Assembly (NCBI RefSeq): GCF_018119395.1 | Contig: NZ_JAGPWD010000013.1 | Location: forward strand, 43,735-107,734 | DNA length: 64,000 bases | From: Massilia sp. ZL223 | Lineage (GTDB): Bacteria; Pseudomonadota; Gammaproteobacteria; Burkholderiales; Burkholderiaceae_D | Direction of reading: 5' to 3' | In this document: positions 23,489 through 36,699 of the stretch, one piece after another | Position numbering within the stretch: the first letter of the stretch is position 1 | Layout of the letters: each line of letters opens with the position of its first letter | Position numbers and translations under genes: made by a program | The notes under the pieces: generated by a model | Database searches by the model: none | Seen by the model: the letters and a program-made list of their open reading frames with translations, nothing else | What the model was told of the DNA's origin: nothing

Positions 23489-23515
23489 GGCGCGCGCAAA
23501 TAAACTGCGCGCGCC
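23489..23515 (+). terminator. Hairpin after rluB
   Basis: A 9-bp G+C stem (GGCGCGCGC and GCGCGCGCC) with a 9-base A-rich loop begins 13 bases after the rluB stop. No T-run follows, so termination efficiency is uncertain; it may instead protect the 3' end. Confidence 0.45.
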
Positions 23516-23618
23516 GAGCATTCGAAGCGCAAACGCCGTAGAATGCGATCTGCCCACTGTGGTCACCCTGCCAACTGTTGTATAGCTGCTCACTTGCTGA
23601 TCATTTTGGCAGGGGCGA

Positions 23619-23647
23619 TTGCGAGAGAAGCTGGAAAGCGTTATAAT
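23619..23647 (+). promoter_or_regulatory. Strong sigma-70 promoter of rimP-nusA-infB
   Basis: TTGCGA at 23619-23624, exactly 17 bases, then a perfect TATAAT at 23642-23647. Transcription would start near 23654, leaving a leader of about 130 bases before rimP that contains an intrinsic terminator. Confidence 0.8.
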
Positions 23648-23726
23648 TTGCTCCCTAATCAAAGTTCTTCCCATTTATGTTCTTGGTGCAAGTGCTTTCA
23701 TCTGGTTGGGTTGTGAATACAAAAAG

Positions 23727-23751
23727 ATGGGCAGATGCCCATTTTTTTTTT
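23727..23751 (+). terminator. Leader terminator upstream of rimP
   Basis: ATGGGC and GCCCAT form a 6-bp stem with an AGAT loop, followed by ten T residues. It lies downstream of the TATAAT promoter and about 33 bases before the rimP start, so transcripts from that promoter must read through it. CCCAT at 23670-23674 in the same leader could pair with the left arm as a competitor. It could also simply end rluB transcription. Confidence 0.75.
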
Positions 23752-23783
23752 GGTAAATCGTTTTAAAGCCCTGGAGAAGTGCC

Positions 23784-25834
<2,051 letters not shown>

Positions 25835-25880
25835 TTTGCAAATCTTTATCATCTCAGCGACACAAAGAAAAGAGGACTGA

Positions 25881-28727
25881 ATGGCGAGTAACAACGTAGC
25901 CCAATTTGCCACCGAACTGAAGATGCCTGCAGACCTGCTGCTGACGCAGCTGCGCTCGGCCGGCGTCGAGAAAAGTTCGACGTCAGATCCATTGTCGAAA
26001 GATGATAAGGACAAGCTGCTGAACCACCTGCGCCGTACCCATGGCGCAGGCGAAACCGGTGAAAAGAAAAAGATCACGGTCACCCGCAAGGAAACCACCG
26101 AGATCAAGCAGGCTGACGCATCGGGCAAATCGCGCACCATCCAGGTCGAAGTTCGCAAGAAGCGTACCTTCGTGCAGCGTGACGACCTGGTCACCACCAA
26201 GCCGGCGGCGCCAGCCGCGCCGGTGATCGACGCCGCCGAGCAGGCGCGTCGCGAGGAAGAGGCGCGCCGCCAGCAAGAGCTGATCGCGCGCCAGGAAGCC
26301 GACCTGCGCGAGAAGCAGGAGCGCCTGGCCAAGCTGGAAGCCGAAGAGGCGGCCCAGGCCAAGGCTGCGGAAGAGCAGGCCAAGCGCGAAGCGGCCGAGC
26401 AGGCCAAGCGTGAAGCCGCCGCCCAGGCCGCTGCTGCCGCAGCCCAGGCCAGCGCCGGCGCCGCCAAGGCGGACTCCGCCGCAGCTGACGAAAAAGCCAA
26501 GCGCGACGCCGACGAAGCCAAGAAGCGCGCCGAAGAGGCTGCCAAGGAAGCCGCCGAGCGCGCTGCCGCCACCGAGCGCGCACGCAAGGCCGTGGCCGAC
26601 GAAGTGGCCCAGATCAAGCTCATGATGAGCCAGCCGCGCCGCGTGATCAAGGCGCCGGAACCGGTCAAGCCGGCTGCTCCGGCAGCCGCTCCGGCCGCGA
26701 CCGGCACCCTGCACAAGCCTGCGGACAAGAAGCCGGCCGAAGCCAAGCCGGGCGACAAGAAGCCGGGCGACAAGAAATCGATCAAGTCGGCCAATGTGTC
26801 GTCGACCTGGTCGGACGACGCCAAGAAGCGCGGCGGCCCGAGCGTGAAGACGCGCGGCGGCGCCGGCGCGGGCGCCGGCGGACGCGACGGCTGGCGCAGT
26901 GGCGGCCGCGGCGGACGCCGTGGCCATGGCGACGACCGCGAATCGAACTTCCAGGCGCCGACCGAGGCGATCGTGAAGGACGTGCACGTGCCTGAAACCA
27001 TCACCGTGGCCGAACTGGCGCACAAGATGTCGGTGAAGGCGTCGGAAGTCATCAAGCAGCTGATGAAGCTGGGCCAGATGTGCACCATCAACCAGGTGCT
27101 GGACCAGGAAACCGCGATGATCGTGGTCGAGGAAATGGGCCACAAGGCCTTCGCCGCGGCCGTGGACGATCCGGAAGCGCTGCTGGCCGACCAGGGCGAG
27201 CACACCGAGTTCGAGGCCAAGCCACGTGCGCCGGTCGTGACCGTCATGGGCCACGTCGACCACGGCAAGACCTCGCTGCTGGACTACATCCGCCGCGCCA
27301 AGGTCGCCGCGGGCGAAGCCGGCGGCATTACCCAGCACATCGGCGCCTACCACGTGGACACCCCGCGCGGCATGGTCACCTTCCTGGATACCCCGGGTCA
27401 CGAGGCCTTCACGGCGATGCGTGCCCGCGGCGCGAAAGCGACCGACATCGTCATCCTGGTGGTGGCGGCGGACGACGGCGTGATGCCGCAGACCAAGGAA
27501 GCGATCGCCCACGCGAAAGCGGCCGGCGTGCCGCTGGTGGTGGCGATCAACAAGATCGACAAGCAGGGCGCCAACCCCGACCGCGTCACCCAGGAACTGG
27601 TGGCCGAAGGCGTGGTGCCGGAAGAATACGGCGGCGATTCGCCGTTCGTCCCGGTGTCGGCGAAGGTCGGTACGGGTATCGACGACCTGCTGGAGCAAGT
27701 GCTGCTGCAGGCCGAGGTGCTGGAACTGACCGCGCCGGTCGAAGCGCCGGCGCGCGGCCTGGTGGTCGAAGCCCGCCTCGACAAGGGCCGTGGTCCTGTG
27801 GCGACGATCCTGGTGCAGTCGGGCACCCTGAAACGCGGCGACGTCGTGCTGGCGGGTTCGTCCTTCGGCCGCGTCCGTGCGATGCTGGACGAGAACGGCA
27901 AGTCGGTCTCGGAAGCGGGTCCGTCGATTCCGGTCGAGATCCAGGGCCTGACCGAAGTGCCGAGCGCCGGCGAAGAAGCCATGGTCATGGCGGACGAGCG
28001 CAAGGCGCGCGAGATCGCCCTGTTCCGTCAAGGTAAGTTCCGCGACGTGAAACTGGCCAAGCAGCAGGCCGCCAAGCTGGAGAACATGTTCGACCAGATG
28101 GCCGAAGGCGAAGTCAAGAACCTGCCGCTGATCGTCAAGACCGACGTGCAGGGTTCGCAGGAAGCGCTGGTCGGTTCGCTGCAGAAGCTGTCGACCTCGG
28201 AAGTGCGCGTCCAGATCGTCCACGCGGCGGTCGGCGGCATCAGCGAGTCGGACGTCAACCTGGCGGTGGCCTCGAAGGCGGTCATCATCGGCTTCAACGC
28301 CCGTGCCGATGCACAGGCGCGCAAGCTGGCCGAAGCCAACGGCGTCGACATCCGTTACTACAGCATCATTTACGATGCGATTGACGAGATCAAGACGGCA
28401 CTGTCGGGCATGCTGGCGCCGGAGAAGCGCGAGCACGTCACCGGTCAGGTCGAGATTCGCCAGGTCATCCTGGTGTCGAAGGTCGGCGCGATCGCGGGCT
28501 GCCTGGTCACCGATGGCGTGGTCAAGCGTACCTCCTCGGTCCGCCTGCTGCGCAACAACATCGTCGTGTGGACCGGCGAGATCGACTCGCTCAAGCGCTT
28601 CAAGGATGACGCGAAGGAAGTCCGTGCCGGTCTCGAGTGCGGTCTGTCGCTCAAGAACTACAACGACATCCAGGTTGGCGACACCCTGGAAGTGTTCGAA
28701 GTCCAGGAAGTGGCGCGTACGCTGTAA
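25881..28727 (+). CDS. infB: Translation initiation factor IF-2
   Basis: Protein of 948 residues. IF-2 is the GTPase that brings initiator tRNA to the 30S subunit. It has an N-terminal IF2N domain (residues 1-60), a long Ala/Lys/Glu-rich charged linker (about 90-340), a second IF2N-type domain, the GTPase domain with G1 at 457-464 (GHVDHGKT), DTPGHEAF and NKID motifs, and C-terminal domains that bind fMet-tRNA. Length and order are normal for Burkholderiales. It follows nusA by 46 bases. An AAAGAGG-like site precedes the ATG. A terminator and REP-like repeats follow, splitting it from rbfA. Confidence 0.97.
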   Translation: MASNNVAQFATELKMPADLLLTQLRSAGVEKSSTSDPLSKDDKDKLLNHLRRTHGAGETGEKKKITVTRKETTEIKQADASGKSRTIQVEVRKKRTFVQRDDLVTTKPAAPAAPVIDAAEQARREEEARRQQELIARQEADLREKQERLAKLEAEEAAQAKAAEEQAKREAAEQAKREAAAQAAAAAAQASAGAAKADSAAADEKAKRDADEAKKRAEEAAKEAAERAAATERARKAVADEVAQIKLMMSQPRRVIKAPEPVKPAAPAAAPAATGTLHKPADKKPAEAKPGDKKPGDKKSIKSANVSSTWSDDAKKRGGPSVKTRGGAGAGAGGRDGWRSGGRGGRRGHGDDRESNFQAPTEAIVKDVHVPETITVAELAHKMSVKASEVIKQLMKLGQMCTINQVLDQETAMIVVEEMGHKAFAAAVDDPEALLADQGEHTEFEAKPRAPVVTVMGHVDHGKTSLLDYIRRAKVAAGEAGGITQHIGAYHVDTPRGMVTFLDTPGHEAFTAMRARGAKATDIVILVVAADDGVMPQTKEAIAHAKAAGVPLVVAINKIDKQGANPDRVTQELVAEGVVPEEYGGDSPFVPVSAKVGTGIDDLLEQVLLQAEVLELTAPVEAPARGLVVEARLDKGRGPVATILVQSGTLKRGDVVLAGSSFGRVRAMLDENGKSVSEAGPSIPVEIQGLTEVPSAGEEAMVMADERKAREIALFRQGKFRDVKLAKQQAAKLENMFDQMAEGEVKNLPLIVKTDVQGSQEALVGSLQKLSTSEVRVQIVHAAVGGISESDVNLAVASKAVIIGFNARADAQARKLAEANGVDIRYYSIIYDAIDEIKTALSGMLAPEKREHVTGQVEIRQVILVSKVGAIAGCLVTDGVVKRTSSVRLLRNNIVVWTGEIDSLKRFKDDAKEVRAGLECGLSLKNYNDIQVGDTLEVFEVQEVARTL

Positions 28728-28749
28728 TTTACGCACTTGGCGTACCATG

Positions 28750-28799
28750 GGGCCAGGGCGCTTCGCGGCGAATGCTGCGGGGGCCTGGCCCTTGTTTTT
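28750..28799 (+). terminator. Terminator after infB
   Basis: GGGCCAGG (28750-28757) and CCTGGCCC (28784-28791) form an 8-bp stem around a G+C-rich loop, followed by TTGTTTTT. It begins 22 bases after the infB stop. Confidence 0.75.
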
Positions 28800-28842
28800 A
28801 GGGCGCCAGGCTCCCGCCGTACGCGTACACCTTCGTCCCAGA

Positions 28843-28952
28843 GACCGTCGTTCCGGCGAAGGCCGGAACCCAAGCTCATTGCGCTGCCATTAGCTTCAAA
28901 CATATTGGTACGCGAGCAAACTTGGATCCCGGCCTTCGCCGGGATGACGTGC
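28843..28952. repeat. REP-like palindrome pair, copy C
   Basis: Inverted units at 28843-28874 and 28918-28952, with the same core (TTCCGGCGAAGGCCGGAA; partner TCCCGGCCTTCGCCGGGA), the same inner CCAAG/CTTGG and the same outer GACCGTC/GACGT borders as copy B. About 43 bases separate them, as in copy B. It lies between the infB terminator and rbfA. Confidence 0.85.
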
Positions 28953-29028
28953 TAAAGCTGCGGGGTGAGGAAGAAGCGCTCTACAGCTCCAGCAGAACAC
29001 CACAAGAACAACACACACAAGCAACATC

Positions 29029-29445
29029 ATGGCAAAACACAGCAAAAGCATCCCCTCGCGCGGCCTGCGCGTTGCCGACCAGATCCAGAAGGACCTGTCG
29101 GAACTGATCGCCTTCGAACTGAAGGATCCGCGCGTCGGCATGGTCACCCTGAGCGAAGTCCAGCTGACCCCCGACTACGCCCACGCCAAGGTCTACTTCA
29201 CCCTGCTCAAGGACAGCCCGGAAGAGGTCAAGCAGACCCTGGAAGGCCTGAGCAAGGCCGCCGGCTACCTGCGCAACCAGCTCGGCAAGCGCCTGCACAT
29301 CCACACCTTGCCGCAGCTGCACTTCGTGCACGACACCTCGACCTCGCGCGGCCTGGCCATGTCGGCGCTGATCGAGAAGGCCAACGCCACCCGCGCCGCC
29401 GATTCCGCACCGGCGGACCGCGACGAAGACGCGGACGCAGAGTGA
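29029..29445 (+). CDS. rbfA: 30S ribosome-binding factor RbfA
   Basis: Protein of 138 residues with the single KH-type fold of RbfA, which helps 16S rRNA 5'-end maturation and cold adaptation. It contains [20 protein letters not shown] near the start and [15 protein letters not shown] near the end, both typical; a short Asp/Ala tail follows. No strong ribosome site is seen before the ATG (the leader is A/C-rich). The stop overlaps the truB GTG start (GTGA), so truB translation is coupled. It belongs to the conserved infB-rbfA-truB order. Confidence 0.95.
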   Translation: MAKHSKSIPSRGLRVADQIQKDLSELIAFELKDPRVGMVTLSEVQLTPDYAHAKVYFTLLKDSPEEVKQTLEGLSKAAGYLRNQLGKRLHIHTLPQLHFVHDTSTSRGLAMSALIEKANATRAADSAPADRDEDADAE

Positions 29446-30368
29446 ACTCCCGCCCCGTCAAGAAGCCGCGCGACCTGGTCGACGGCGTCCTCCTGCTCGA
29501 CAAGCCGGTCGGCCTGTCGTCCAACGACGCCCTGATCAAGGCCAAGCGTGTCCTCAACGCCAAGAAGGCCGGCCACACCGGCACGCTCGATCCCTTCGCC
29601 ACCGGCCTCCTGCCGCTGTGCTTCGGCGAAGCCACCAAGTTCTCCCAGGACTTGCTGGAAGCCGACAAGACTTATGAAGCGACGGTGCACCTGGGCATCA
29701 TGACCACCACCGGCGACACCGAAGGCGAGGTGGTCGAGCAATTGCCGGTGGAGGCCACGGTCGAGCAGATCGAGGCCGTGCTGGCGCGTTTCCGCGGTCC
29801 CATCCTGCAAGTGCCGCCCATGTATTCCGCGCTCAAGCGCGACGGCAAGGCGCTGTACGAGTACGCGCGCGAAGGCATCACCCTGGAGCGCGACGCGCGC
29901 CCGGTGACGATCCACGGCCTGGCCCTGGTCGAGTACACGGCGCCTTTCCTGAAGATCCTGGTGACTTGCAGCAAGGGAACCTATGTGCGCGTGCTGGGCG
30001 AAGACATCGGCGCCGCGCTCGGCTGCGGCGCCCACCTGAACGCGCTGCGCCGCGTGGAAGTCGGCAGCCTGGCCGGCCAGGACATGATCACGCTCGAGGA
30101 CCTGCTGGCCCATCCGGACCCGATGTCGCTCCTGAAGCCGGTCGATGCGCTGCTGTCGACTTTCCCGGCGCTCGAGCTCACGCCCGAGCTGGCCAAGCGC
30201 TTCCTGCAGGGCCAGCGCCTGGCGCTGGGCAAGGAAGCGGTCGCGGTGCCGGAGGAGCAGGGCAGGGTGCGCGTCTACCACGACGGCCGCCTGCTGGGCA
30301 CGGGGCAGCTGGGGGAATACGCCATCCTGGCCCCGGAACGCCTGATCTCCACCGCCCAGGCGGCATAA
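29442..30368 (+). CDS. truB: tRNA pseudouridine(55) synthase TruB
   Basis: Protein of 308 residues. It makes the universal pseudouridine 55 in the T-loop of tRNA. The catalytic Asp is D50 in [14 protein letters not shown], preceded by the [15 protein letters not shown] stretch; a C-terminal PUA-like domain is present. The start is GTG at 29442, overlapping the rbfA stop by three bases; longer in-frame readings run through rbfA in another frame and are not real. It is followed by a hairpin and then the typA promoter. Confidence 0.95.
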   Translation: MNSRPVKKPRDLVDGVLLLDKPVGLSSNDALIKAKRVLNAKKAGHTGTLDPFATGLLPLCFGEATKFSQDLLEADKTYEATVHLGIMTTTGDTEGEVVEQLPVEATVEQIEAVLARFRGPILQVPPMYSALKRDGKALYEYAREGITLERDARPVTIHGLALVEYTAPFLKILVTCSKGTYVRVLGEDIGAALGCGAHLNALRRVEVGSLAGQDMITLEDLLAHPDPMSLLKPVDALLSTFPALELTPELAKRFLQGQRLALGKEAVAVPEEQGRVRVYHDGRLLGTGQLGEYAILAPERLISTAQAA

Positions 30369-30408
30369 ACCGAAGTCATCAGGCCGTCACAAAGGGCGGC
30401 CATGCTGA

Positions 30409-30446
30409 GCCGGGCCCTGTCTGTCAACACGGATAGACAGCCCGGC
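30409..30446 (+). terminator. Hairpin after truB
   Basis: GCCGGG pairs with CCCGGC and, after a two-base bulge, CTGTCT pairs with AGACAG around a 12-base loop. No T-run follows. It probably marks the end of the rbfA-truB transcript. Confidence 0.5.
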
Positions 30447-30482
30447 AAGCTCTTGAAATTCCACGGTTTTTCCGGCGCTCCA

Positions 30483-30511
30483 TTTAGAAGAGCCTGGATC
30501 CGTGCTATACT
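30483..30511 (+). promoter_or_regulatory. typA promoter
   Basis: TTTAGA, 17 bases, TATACT (30506-30511). The predicted start near 30518 leaves a leader of about 58 bases before typA. Confidence 0.6.
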
Positions 30512-30575
30512 AGTCGGTTTCAGTAATCGGCAGCACTCGTACACTTTCGTACAACACGCAACTTCTCGAGAACAC

Positions 30576-32414
<1,839 letters not shown>

Positions 32415-32434
32415 GCCTTCCAGGCTCGCGAAGC

Positions 32435-32466
32435 AAAAAGCCCGCTGCATGCAGCGGGCTTTTTCA
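32435..32466 (+). terminator. Strong intrinsic terminator after typA
   Basis: Perfect inverted repeat, AAAAGCCCGCTGC and GCAGCGGGCTTTT, around two bases, flanked by A-run and T-run, starting 20 bases after the stop. It can act in both directions. Confidence 0.92.
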
Positions 32467-32667
32467 TTATCAGCGTCTACTTCGCACATCTGTATGTCAA
32501 TGGTCTGTAAGTTCACGTACATATCTGACTAAATAGTCACTTACTTTCATTTTGTTACAGTTCTTACGAGTTTGCGACTGTTCTAAAAGCAACTAGCTGC
32601 TATCTTGACCATAACGCGATTTACTGTGAATTGCGCAACAGTTGCAATACAAATGGAAGGAAATATT

Positions 32668-33195
32668 ATGAAGAAGCTGATTATCGCCCTGATCGCCGGC
32701 GCCACCGCCATGACTGCCGCCCAAGCCCAGAACACCCCTGGCAGCGCCTACGTCGGCGCCTCGGCCGTGACCGCCAAGAACCAGACCGTCGACGCGCACA
32801 AGGCCGACGGCAAGCTGTTCGCCGGTTACAACTTCGACGAGAAGCTGGGCGTGGAAGCCGGCGTGACCAACTTCCACAAGACCGACTTCCAGCGCGCCGG
32901 CGTCAACGGCAGCACCGAAGGCTACGGCACCTACGTCGCCGCCAAATACACCATGCCGGTGAACGAGCAAGTGTCGGCCTACGGCAAGCTGGGCGTGCAG
33001 CACAGCGAGCGCAAGCTGAACACCACCGTGGGCAACTTCAAGGACAAGGACAGCGGCCTCTACGCCGGCGTGGGCATGCAGTACAAGCTGAACCAGAACA
33101 CCGCCCTGGTCGCCGAGTACGAGCGTTATGGCAAGGACAAGGATGTCGGCGCCAAGGCCGACGTCTGGAGCGTGGGCGTGAACTACGGCTTCTAA
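32668..33195 (+). CDS. Small outer-membrane beta-barrel protein (OmpA/OmpX-like)
   Basis: Protein of 175 residues with a clear signal peptide (cut after AQA at 20). The mature part is about 155 residues of alternating strand-like segments rich in Gly, Tyr and Lys, and it ends in VGVNYGF with C-terminal Phe, so it should form an eight-stranded barrel like OmpX or the OmpA N-terminal domain. No OmpA peptidoglycan-binding domain is present. A GAAGGA site precedes the ATG at 32668. The upstream 200 bases are A+T-rich and probably hold its own promoter. Function beyond being a barrel is unknown; possible roles are adhesion or envelope stability. Confidence 0.8.
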   Translation: MKKLIIALIAGATAMTAAQAQNTPGSAYVGASAVTAKNQTVDAHKADGKLFAGYNFDEKLGVEAGVTNFHKTDFQRAGVNGSTEGYGTYVAAKYTMPVNEQVSAYGKLGVQHSERKLNTTVGNFKDKDSGLYAGVGMQYKLNQNTALVAEYERYGKDKDVGAKADVWSVGVNYGF

Positions 33196-33221
33196 GCTTC
33201 GGTTCGCCACCCCCAGCAATG

Positions 33222-33261
33222 AAAAGCTCCCGCCGCGCGCCAGCGCGGGGGGAGCTTTTTT
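33222..33261. terminator. Bidirectional terminator between the OMP gene and the flagellar cluster
   Basis: AAAAGCTCC and GGAGCTTTT pair around a G+C-rich stem-loop and are flanked by A and T runs. The two flanking genes converge here. Confidence 0.9.
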
Positions 33262-33273
33262 ATTGGGAGAGAA

Positions 33274-34305
33274 TCAGCGCAGGCCGAGCAGGGCCTGCAC
33301 TCTTTCGCGGTTGACGCCGGTCAGGGCCGAGGTAATGGCCAGCAGCGAAGCATAGTCGTGGCCGGCGGCGCTGGCGGCGAAGTCGCCCGAGACCATGGCC
33401 AGGGCGTCGTTCGGGACTTCCGGCTGCGAGGTGCGCGCCATGGCCGCCGACAGGGCGGCCGAGGCCGCCTCTTGCGAGCGGCGCACGCGCGCCAGCGCCA
33501 GCACCACTTCGCGCAGGCTCTGGCGCAGGGCGTCCGCATTGCCGAGTTCCCAGTCCTGGGGCGCCAGCAGGGGTTCTTCCTCGACCGTGTCGACGCGGCC
33601 GCGGCCGGTCACGGCGATGCTGTCCTTGACCCCGTTCCACTCGGACTCGTTGGTGCTGAAGATCAATTCACCCTGGTTGTCCAGGCCGACGCGGACCTTG
33701 ACCGGCGACAGGGCGCGGTCCAGGCGCTGGGCGATCTCTTCCGGCGTCATGCCCGGCTCGATGCTCGCGGCCAGCTGCGGACCGCCGGCGCTGCCGACCG
33801 AAAAGCCCAGGGTCTGCGGGCCGCCGGCCTTCAGCGAGGCGAGGTCCATGCCCTTGATGCGGAAGCGCTTCACGGCCGGCTGGCCGTCGTTGAAGTCGAG
33901 GTCGGCGTCGATGCCGCCGCCGCCCTGGTTGCGGCGCGCATCCAGGGTGTTGCCGAGCTGGCGCGCGCGCGCTTCGATCTGGCGCGCCGGATTGCTGCGG
34001 CCGGACAGCTTGGCCGAGAGCTCGGACTTGAGCGCTTCCAGCTGGCTGGCCACGCGTTCCAGGTAGTCGAGCGCTTGTTGCGCGCGCGCGACTTCGCTTT
34101 GCAGGTTCTGGTTCCAGTCGATGCCGCGCTTGAGCGGCGCCGGGCTGGCCGGGGTGCGGGTGACCAGGCGGCTGTCGGGATCCGCCGGACGCACCGCGGT
34201 GGCGCGGCCGGTCGCAGCGGTGCTCTGGGCGCCGGTGCTGCCGGAGGTGGCGCTGGTGTTGTTGGCTGGGGCCAGGTTGTTGGCCGGACGCAGGGTAGCT
34301 TCCAT
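33274..34305 (-). CDS. Uncharacterised flagellar protein downstream of flgL (possible LafW-like hook-associated protein)
   Basis: Protein of 343 residues; I do not recognise its family with certainty. It has a Thr/Ala/Pro-rich N-terminus, a predicted helical stretch (about 65-130), a middle beta-rich part (about 140-240) and a helical Ala-rich C-terminus. The middle contains KVRVGLDNQGELIFSTNESE, the same layout as the flagellin_IN/hook_IN motif found in flagellins and FliD. It has no signal peptide. Its start lies two bases after the flgL stop, so it is the last gene of the flgB-L operon. E. coli Flag-2 loci carry a putative hook-associated gene, lafW, at this place; that correspondence is inferred from position. 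Confidence 0.6.
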   Translation of the reverse strand: MEATLRPANNLAPANNTSATSGSTGAQSTAATGRATAVRPADPDSRLVTRTPASPAPLKRGIDWNQNLQSEVARAQQALDYLERVASQLEALKSELSAKLSGRSNPARQIEARARQLGNTLDARRNQGGGGIDADLDFNDGQPAVKRFRIKGMDLASLKAGGPQTLGFSVGSAGGPQLAASIEPGMTPEEIAQRLDRALSPVKVRVGLDNQGELIFSTNESEWNGVKDSIAVTGRGRVDTVEEEPLLAPQDWELGNADALRQSLREVVLALARVRRSQEAASAALSAAMARTSQPEVPNDALAMVSGDFAASAAGHDYASLLAITSALTGVNRERVQALLGLR

Positions 34306-34307
34306 GA

Positions 34308-35219
34308 TCAGAGGACCGCGAACAGGGACATCGTACCGATACGGCTATACGCTTTGTAGGTGGCCTGGAGCGCGGTCGAATAACCGTTCAGCTCGGTCGC
34401 GGCCTCGCCCATGTCGAGCTGGCCGATATCGGTCATCGCCATCTTGTTCGACAGGCTGATATTAGCGTGGTTGGCGTCCAGGTTGGCGATCACGTTTTGG
34501 ACACCACCCATTGTGGCCACCTTGCCCGAGACCAGCCGGAGCGCGGCGTCGAAGCCGTCGAGGCTGGCGGTGAGGATGCCCCGGGTGGAAGGATTGTTGG
34601 CCGATGCGGTAGGCAGGCTCAAGGCCTCGATGGTCTTGTCGAGGTGATTCAGCAGCTGCTCGAGGCCGTCCAGGTTCTCGTTCGAACTCTGGGTGATGCC
34701 GTTGCCTACCACCACGCTCTGCGGATTGGTGTTGCCCTGGAAAACGTAGCGCGAACCGACCGGCTGGAGGGGGTCGAAGCGCATTGCCGCGGTTTTCGTG
34801 GCGGTGCCGGAGAACAGGTAGTTGCCTTCCTGGTCGATGGTGTTGGCGTTGAAGAACAGGCTGTCGCGCAGGCTGGTTAGCGGGCTGATCATTGCCTTCA
34901 GGTCGTCCGGCGCGTTGCCGCCGTCCAAGGCCCAGACCATCAGGTCACGGCCGCTGATCATCTCGTTGCTCATGTTGCTCAGGTAGCCTTCGGACTTGGT
35001 CAGGCGCAGCTTGAGCGTGTTGATGTTGTCGCGGTATTGCTGAACGGTCGCTTCTTCGCGGTTAAGGCGCGACACGCGCACGCTGGCGACCGGGTCGTCC
35101 GAGGGCACGAGGATGCGCTTGCCCGTGGCCATTTGCTGGGTCAGGGTAGAGATGCGCTCCTGGTTCGTCTGGAGCGACTGGTTCATCGTCGATTGGTATT
35201 GGGTAGTCGCGATACGCAT
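34308..35219 (-). CDS. flgL: Flagellar hook-filament junction protein FlgL (HAP3)
   Basis: Protein of 303 residues, the normal length for FlgL. It forms the second junction layer between hook and filament and is exported by the flagellar type III system, so it has no signal peptide. The N-terminus MRIATTQYQSTMNQSLQTNQ, the following helix ending near KRILVPSDDPVAS, and the C-terminal helix (ELNGYSTALQATYKAYSRIG) match flagellin/FlgL coiled-coil ends. It follows flgK by 10 bases. The lateral-system name would be lfgL. Confidence 0.92.
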   Translation of the reverse strand: MRIATTQYQSTMNQSLQTNQERISTLTQQMATGKRILVPSDDPVASVRVSRLNREEATVQQYRDNINTLKLRLTKSEGYLSNMSNEMISGRDLMVWALDGGNAPDDLKAMISPLTSLRDSLFFNANTIDQEGNYLFSGTATKTAAMRFDPLQPVGSRYVFQGNTNPQSVVVGNGITQSSNENLDGLEQLLNHLDKTIEALSLPTASANNPSTRGILTASLDGFDAALRLVSGKVATMGGVQNVIANLDANHANISLSNKMAMTDIGQLDMGEAATELNGYSTALQATYKAYSRIGTMSLFAVL

Positions 35220-35229
35220 GGCTTGTCCT

Positions 35230-36603
35230 TTAACCCATCATCGCCAGGGTGGCGTCGAAGAGCGCATTGGCGACCGAAATCACTTTCATGTTCGCCTGAT
35301 ACATGTTCTGGTACTCCACGAGGTTGACCGCTTCCTCGTCCTGGTTCACGCCGCTGGTCGACTGCCAGTCGTCGACTGCCTGGGTGCGCACGGTCGAGGA
35401 GGTCTTCAGCGCGGCCTTGTTGAGCTGGCTGTCCACGGCCAGCTTGGCCACGATCTGGGTGTCGGCGTCGCTCAGCAGCATCGTGCCCAGGTTGGGCAGG
35501 GTGACCGACTGGTTCCGGATCGCCACCAGCTGCTGCAGATTACGGGTATCGCCCGGCTGGCCATCAGCGGAAAAGGCCAGCTCTTCGGCCTTGAATCCGG
35601 AGGCTACTTTCAGCATGTCGGAACCGCTGCCCGGGGTATAGACCAGTAACGCACGTCCGACGGCGCCGTTCGGCTGGAAGCCGGACGAGAGCTGGGTGTT
35701 GATGCGGTTGGCCACTTGCCGGGCCAGTTCCGCGGTGTCGGCCTGCAGCTTGAGCAGGGTATTGGTTTCGTACTGCGCCAGGCCGCCTAGCTGGCCGCCC
35801 ATCTTGTTGGCGTCCAGGACGTAGCTGGTGCCGGCGAACTCGAGGCGGAATTCCTGGGGCGAGGTGGCGGTGGCGGCCGCGCTCAGGCTGCCGTGCATGC
35901 TGCCCAGCACCAGCGCCTGGCCGGACTTGAGCGAGATGTCGCGGCTGCCGTCGGGATTGTCCTGCACTTCCAGCGCCATCTTGCCGGCCAGGTCGTCGAT
36001 GGCCTGGTCGCGGGTGTCGATCAGGGCCGACACCGAGGCGCCGGTCGCGCGGGTTTCGATGATCTGCTGGTTCAGGCGCGCGATGGTGGCGATCTGGGCG
36101 TTGGCCGAGTCGACGATCGCGCTGCGCTGCTGGCGCACGGAGTTAAGCTGGGCGTTGAAGACGTTGTTCAGGCCGTTGAAGCGCTCGGCCATCAGGCCGG
36201 CCGAGGTCAGCACCTGCTGGCGCAGCGGCGTCGAGCCCGGATCGCCGGCGACCGCGTTCAGCGCCTGGAAGAATTTGTCGATGCCGGCCGAGATGCTGGC
36301 GTCCTCGTCGCTCATGACGCTTTCCAGCTGCGTCAGGTAGGGCTGGCTCTGCGAGTACACGCCCTGTTCCGAGGCCGCGCGCCACATCGCCTGGCTCTTG
36401 TAGTTGTCCGAGAAGCGCAGCAGGGAATTCACCTGCACCCCGTTGCCCGCCGAACGGCCGCTCGCGTCCGGACCGACGGCGGTCAGGAGCGCGCCCTGGC
36501 GCGTATAACCCTTGGTCTGCAGGTTCGCGATGTTCTGGCTGCTGGCGGAAATGGCAACCTGGGCGGCGAGCGCGCCAGAGAGTGCGTTATTGATGATCGT
36601 CAT
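35230..36603 (-). CDS. flgK: Flagellar hook-associated protein FlgK (HAP1)
   Basis: Protein of 457 residues, shorter than the 550-650 common in primary flagellar FlgK because the variable middle is reduced. It is the first hook-filament junction protein and is exported by the flagellar apparatus. The N-terminal rod motif (NNALSGALAAQVAISASSQNIANLQTKGYTR, read in parts) and C-terminal EEAVNLVEYQNMYQANMKVI are typical. A 96-base gap separates it from flgJ upstream; I see no clear sigma-28 promoter there. Its compact form is compatible with a secondary flagellum. Confidence 0.93.
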   Translation of the reverse strand: MTIINNALSGALAAQVAISASSQNIANLQTKGYTRQGALLTAVGPDASGRSAGNGVQVNSLLRFSDNYKSQAMWRAASEQGVYSQSQPYLTQLESVMSDEDASISAGIDKFFQALNAVAGDPGSTPLRQQVLTSAGLMAERFNGLNNVFNAQLNSVRQQRSAIVDSANAQIATIARLNQQIIETRATGASVSALIDTRDQAIDDLAGKMALEVQDNPDGSRDISLKSGQALVLGSMHGSLSAAATATSPQEFRLEFAGTSYVLDANKMGGQLGGLAQYETNTLLKLQADTAELARQVANRINTQLSSGFQPNGAVGRALLVYTPGSGSDMLKVASGFKAEELAFSADGQPGDTRNLQQLVAIRNQSVTLPNLGTMLLSDADTQIVAKLAVDSQLNKAALKTSSTVRTQAVDDWQSTSGVNQDEEAVNLVEYQNMYQANMKVISVANALFDATLAMMG

Positions 36604-36699
36604 GGTGCTATTCGTCCTGGAGGCAGTTAACCATGTAAGGCGACCGTTTCCTGCCGGATATTAAGTGGAGCGGAGCCGAAGTTTTTCCGGCCCGGGCGC

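Noticed and set aside
21457..23532. A 691-codon minus-strand frame opposite rluB
   Set aside because: Leu/Ala/Arg low-complexity shadow of the repetitive rluB tails; no ribosome site or domain.
23677..23766. A 29-codon frame with consecutive Phe codons in the rimP leader
   Set aside because: The Phe codons are just the T-run of the terminator, there is no ribosome site, and the frame runs straight through the hairpin; unlike the aroG leader, there is no amino-acid logic for a ribosome-maturation operon.
23476..23783. A tRNA-fMet (metY) gene upstream of rimP, as in E. coli
   Set aside because: No cloverleaf or CCA end is visible in this stretch.
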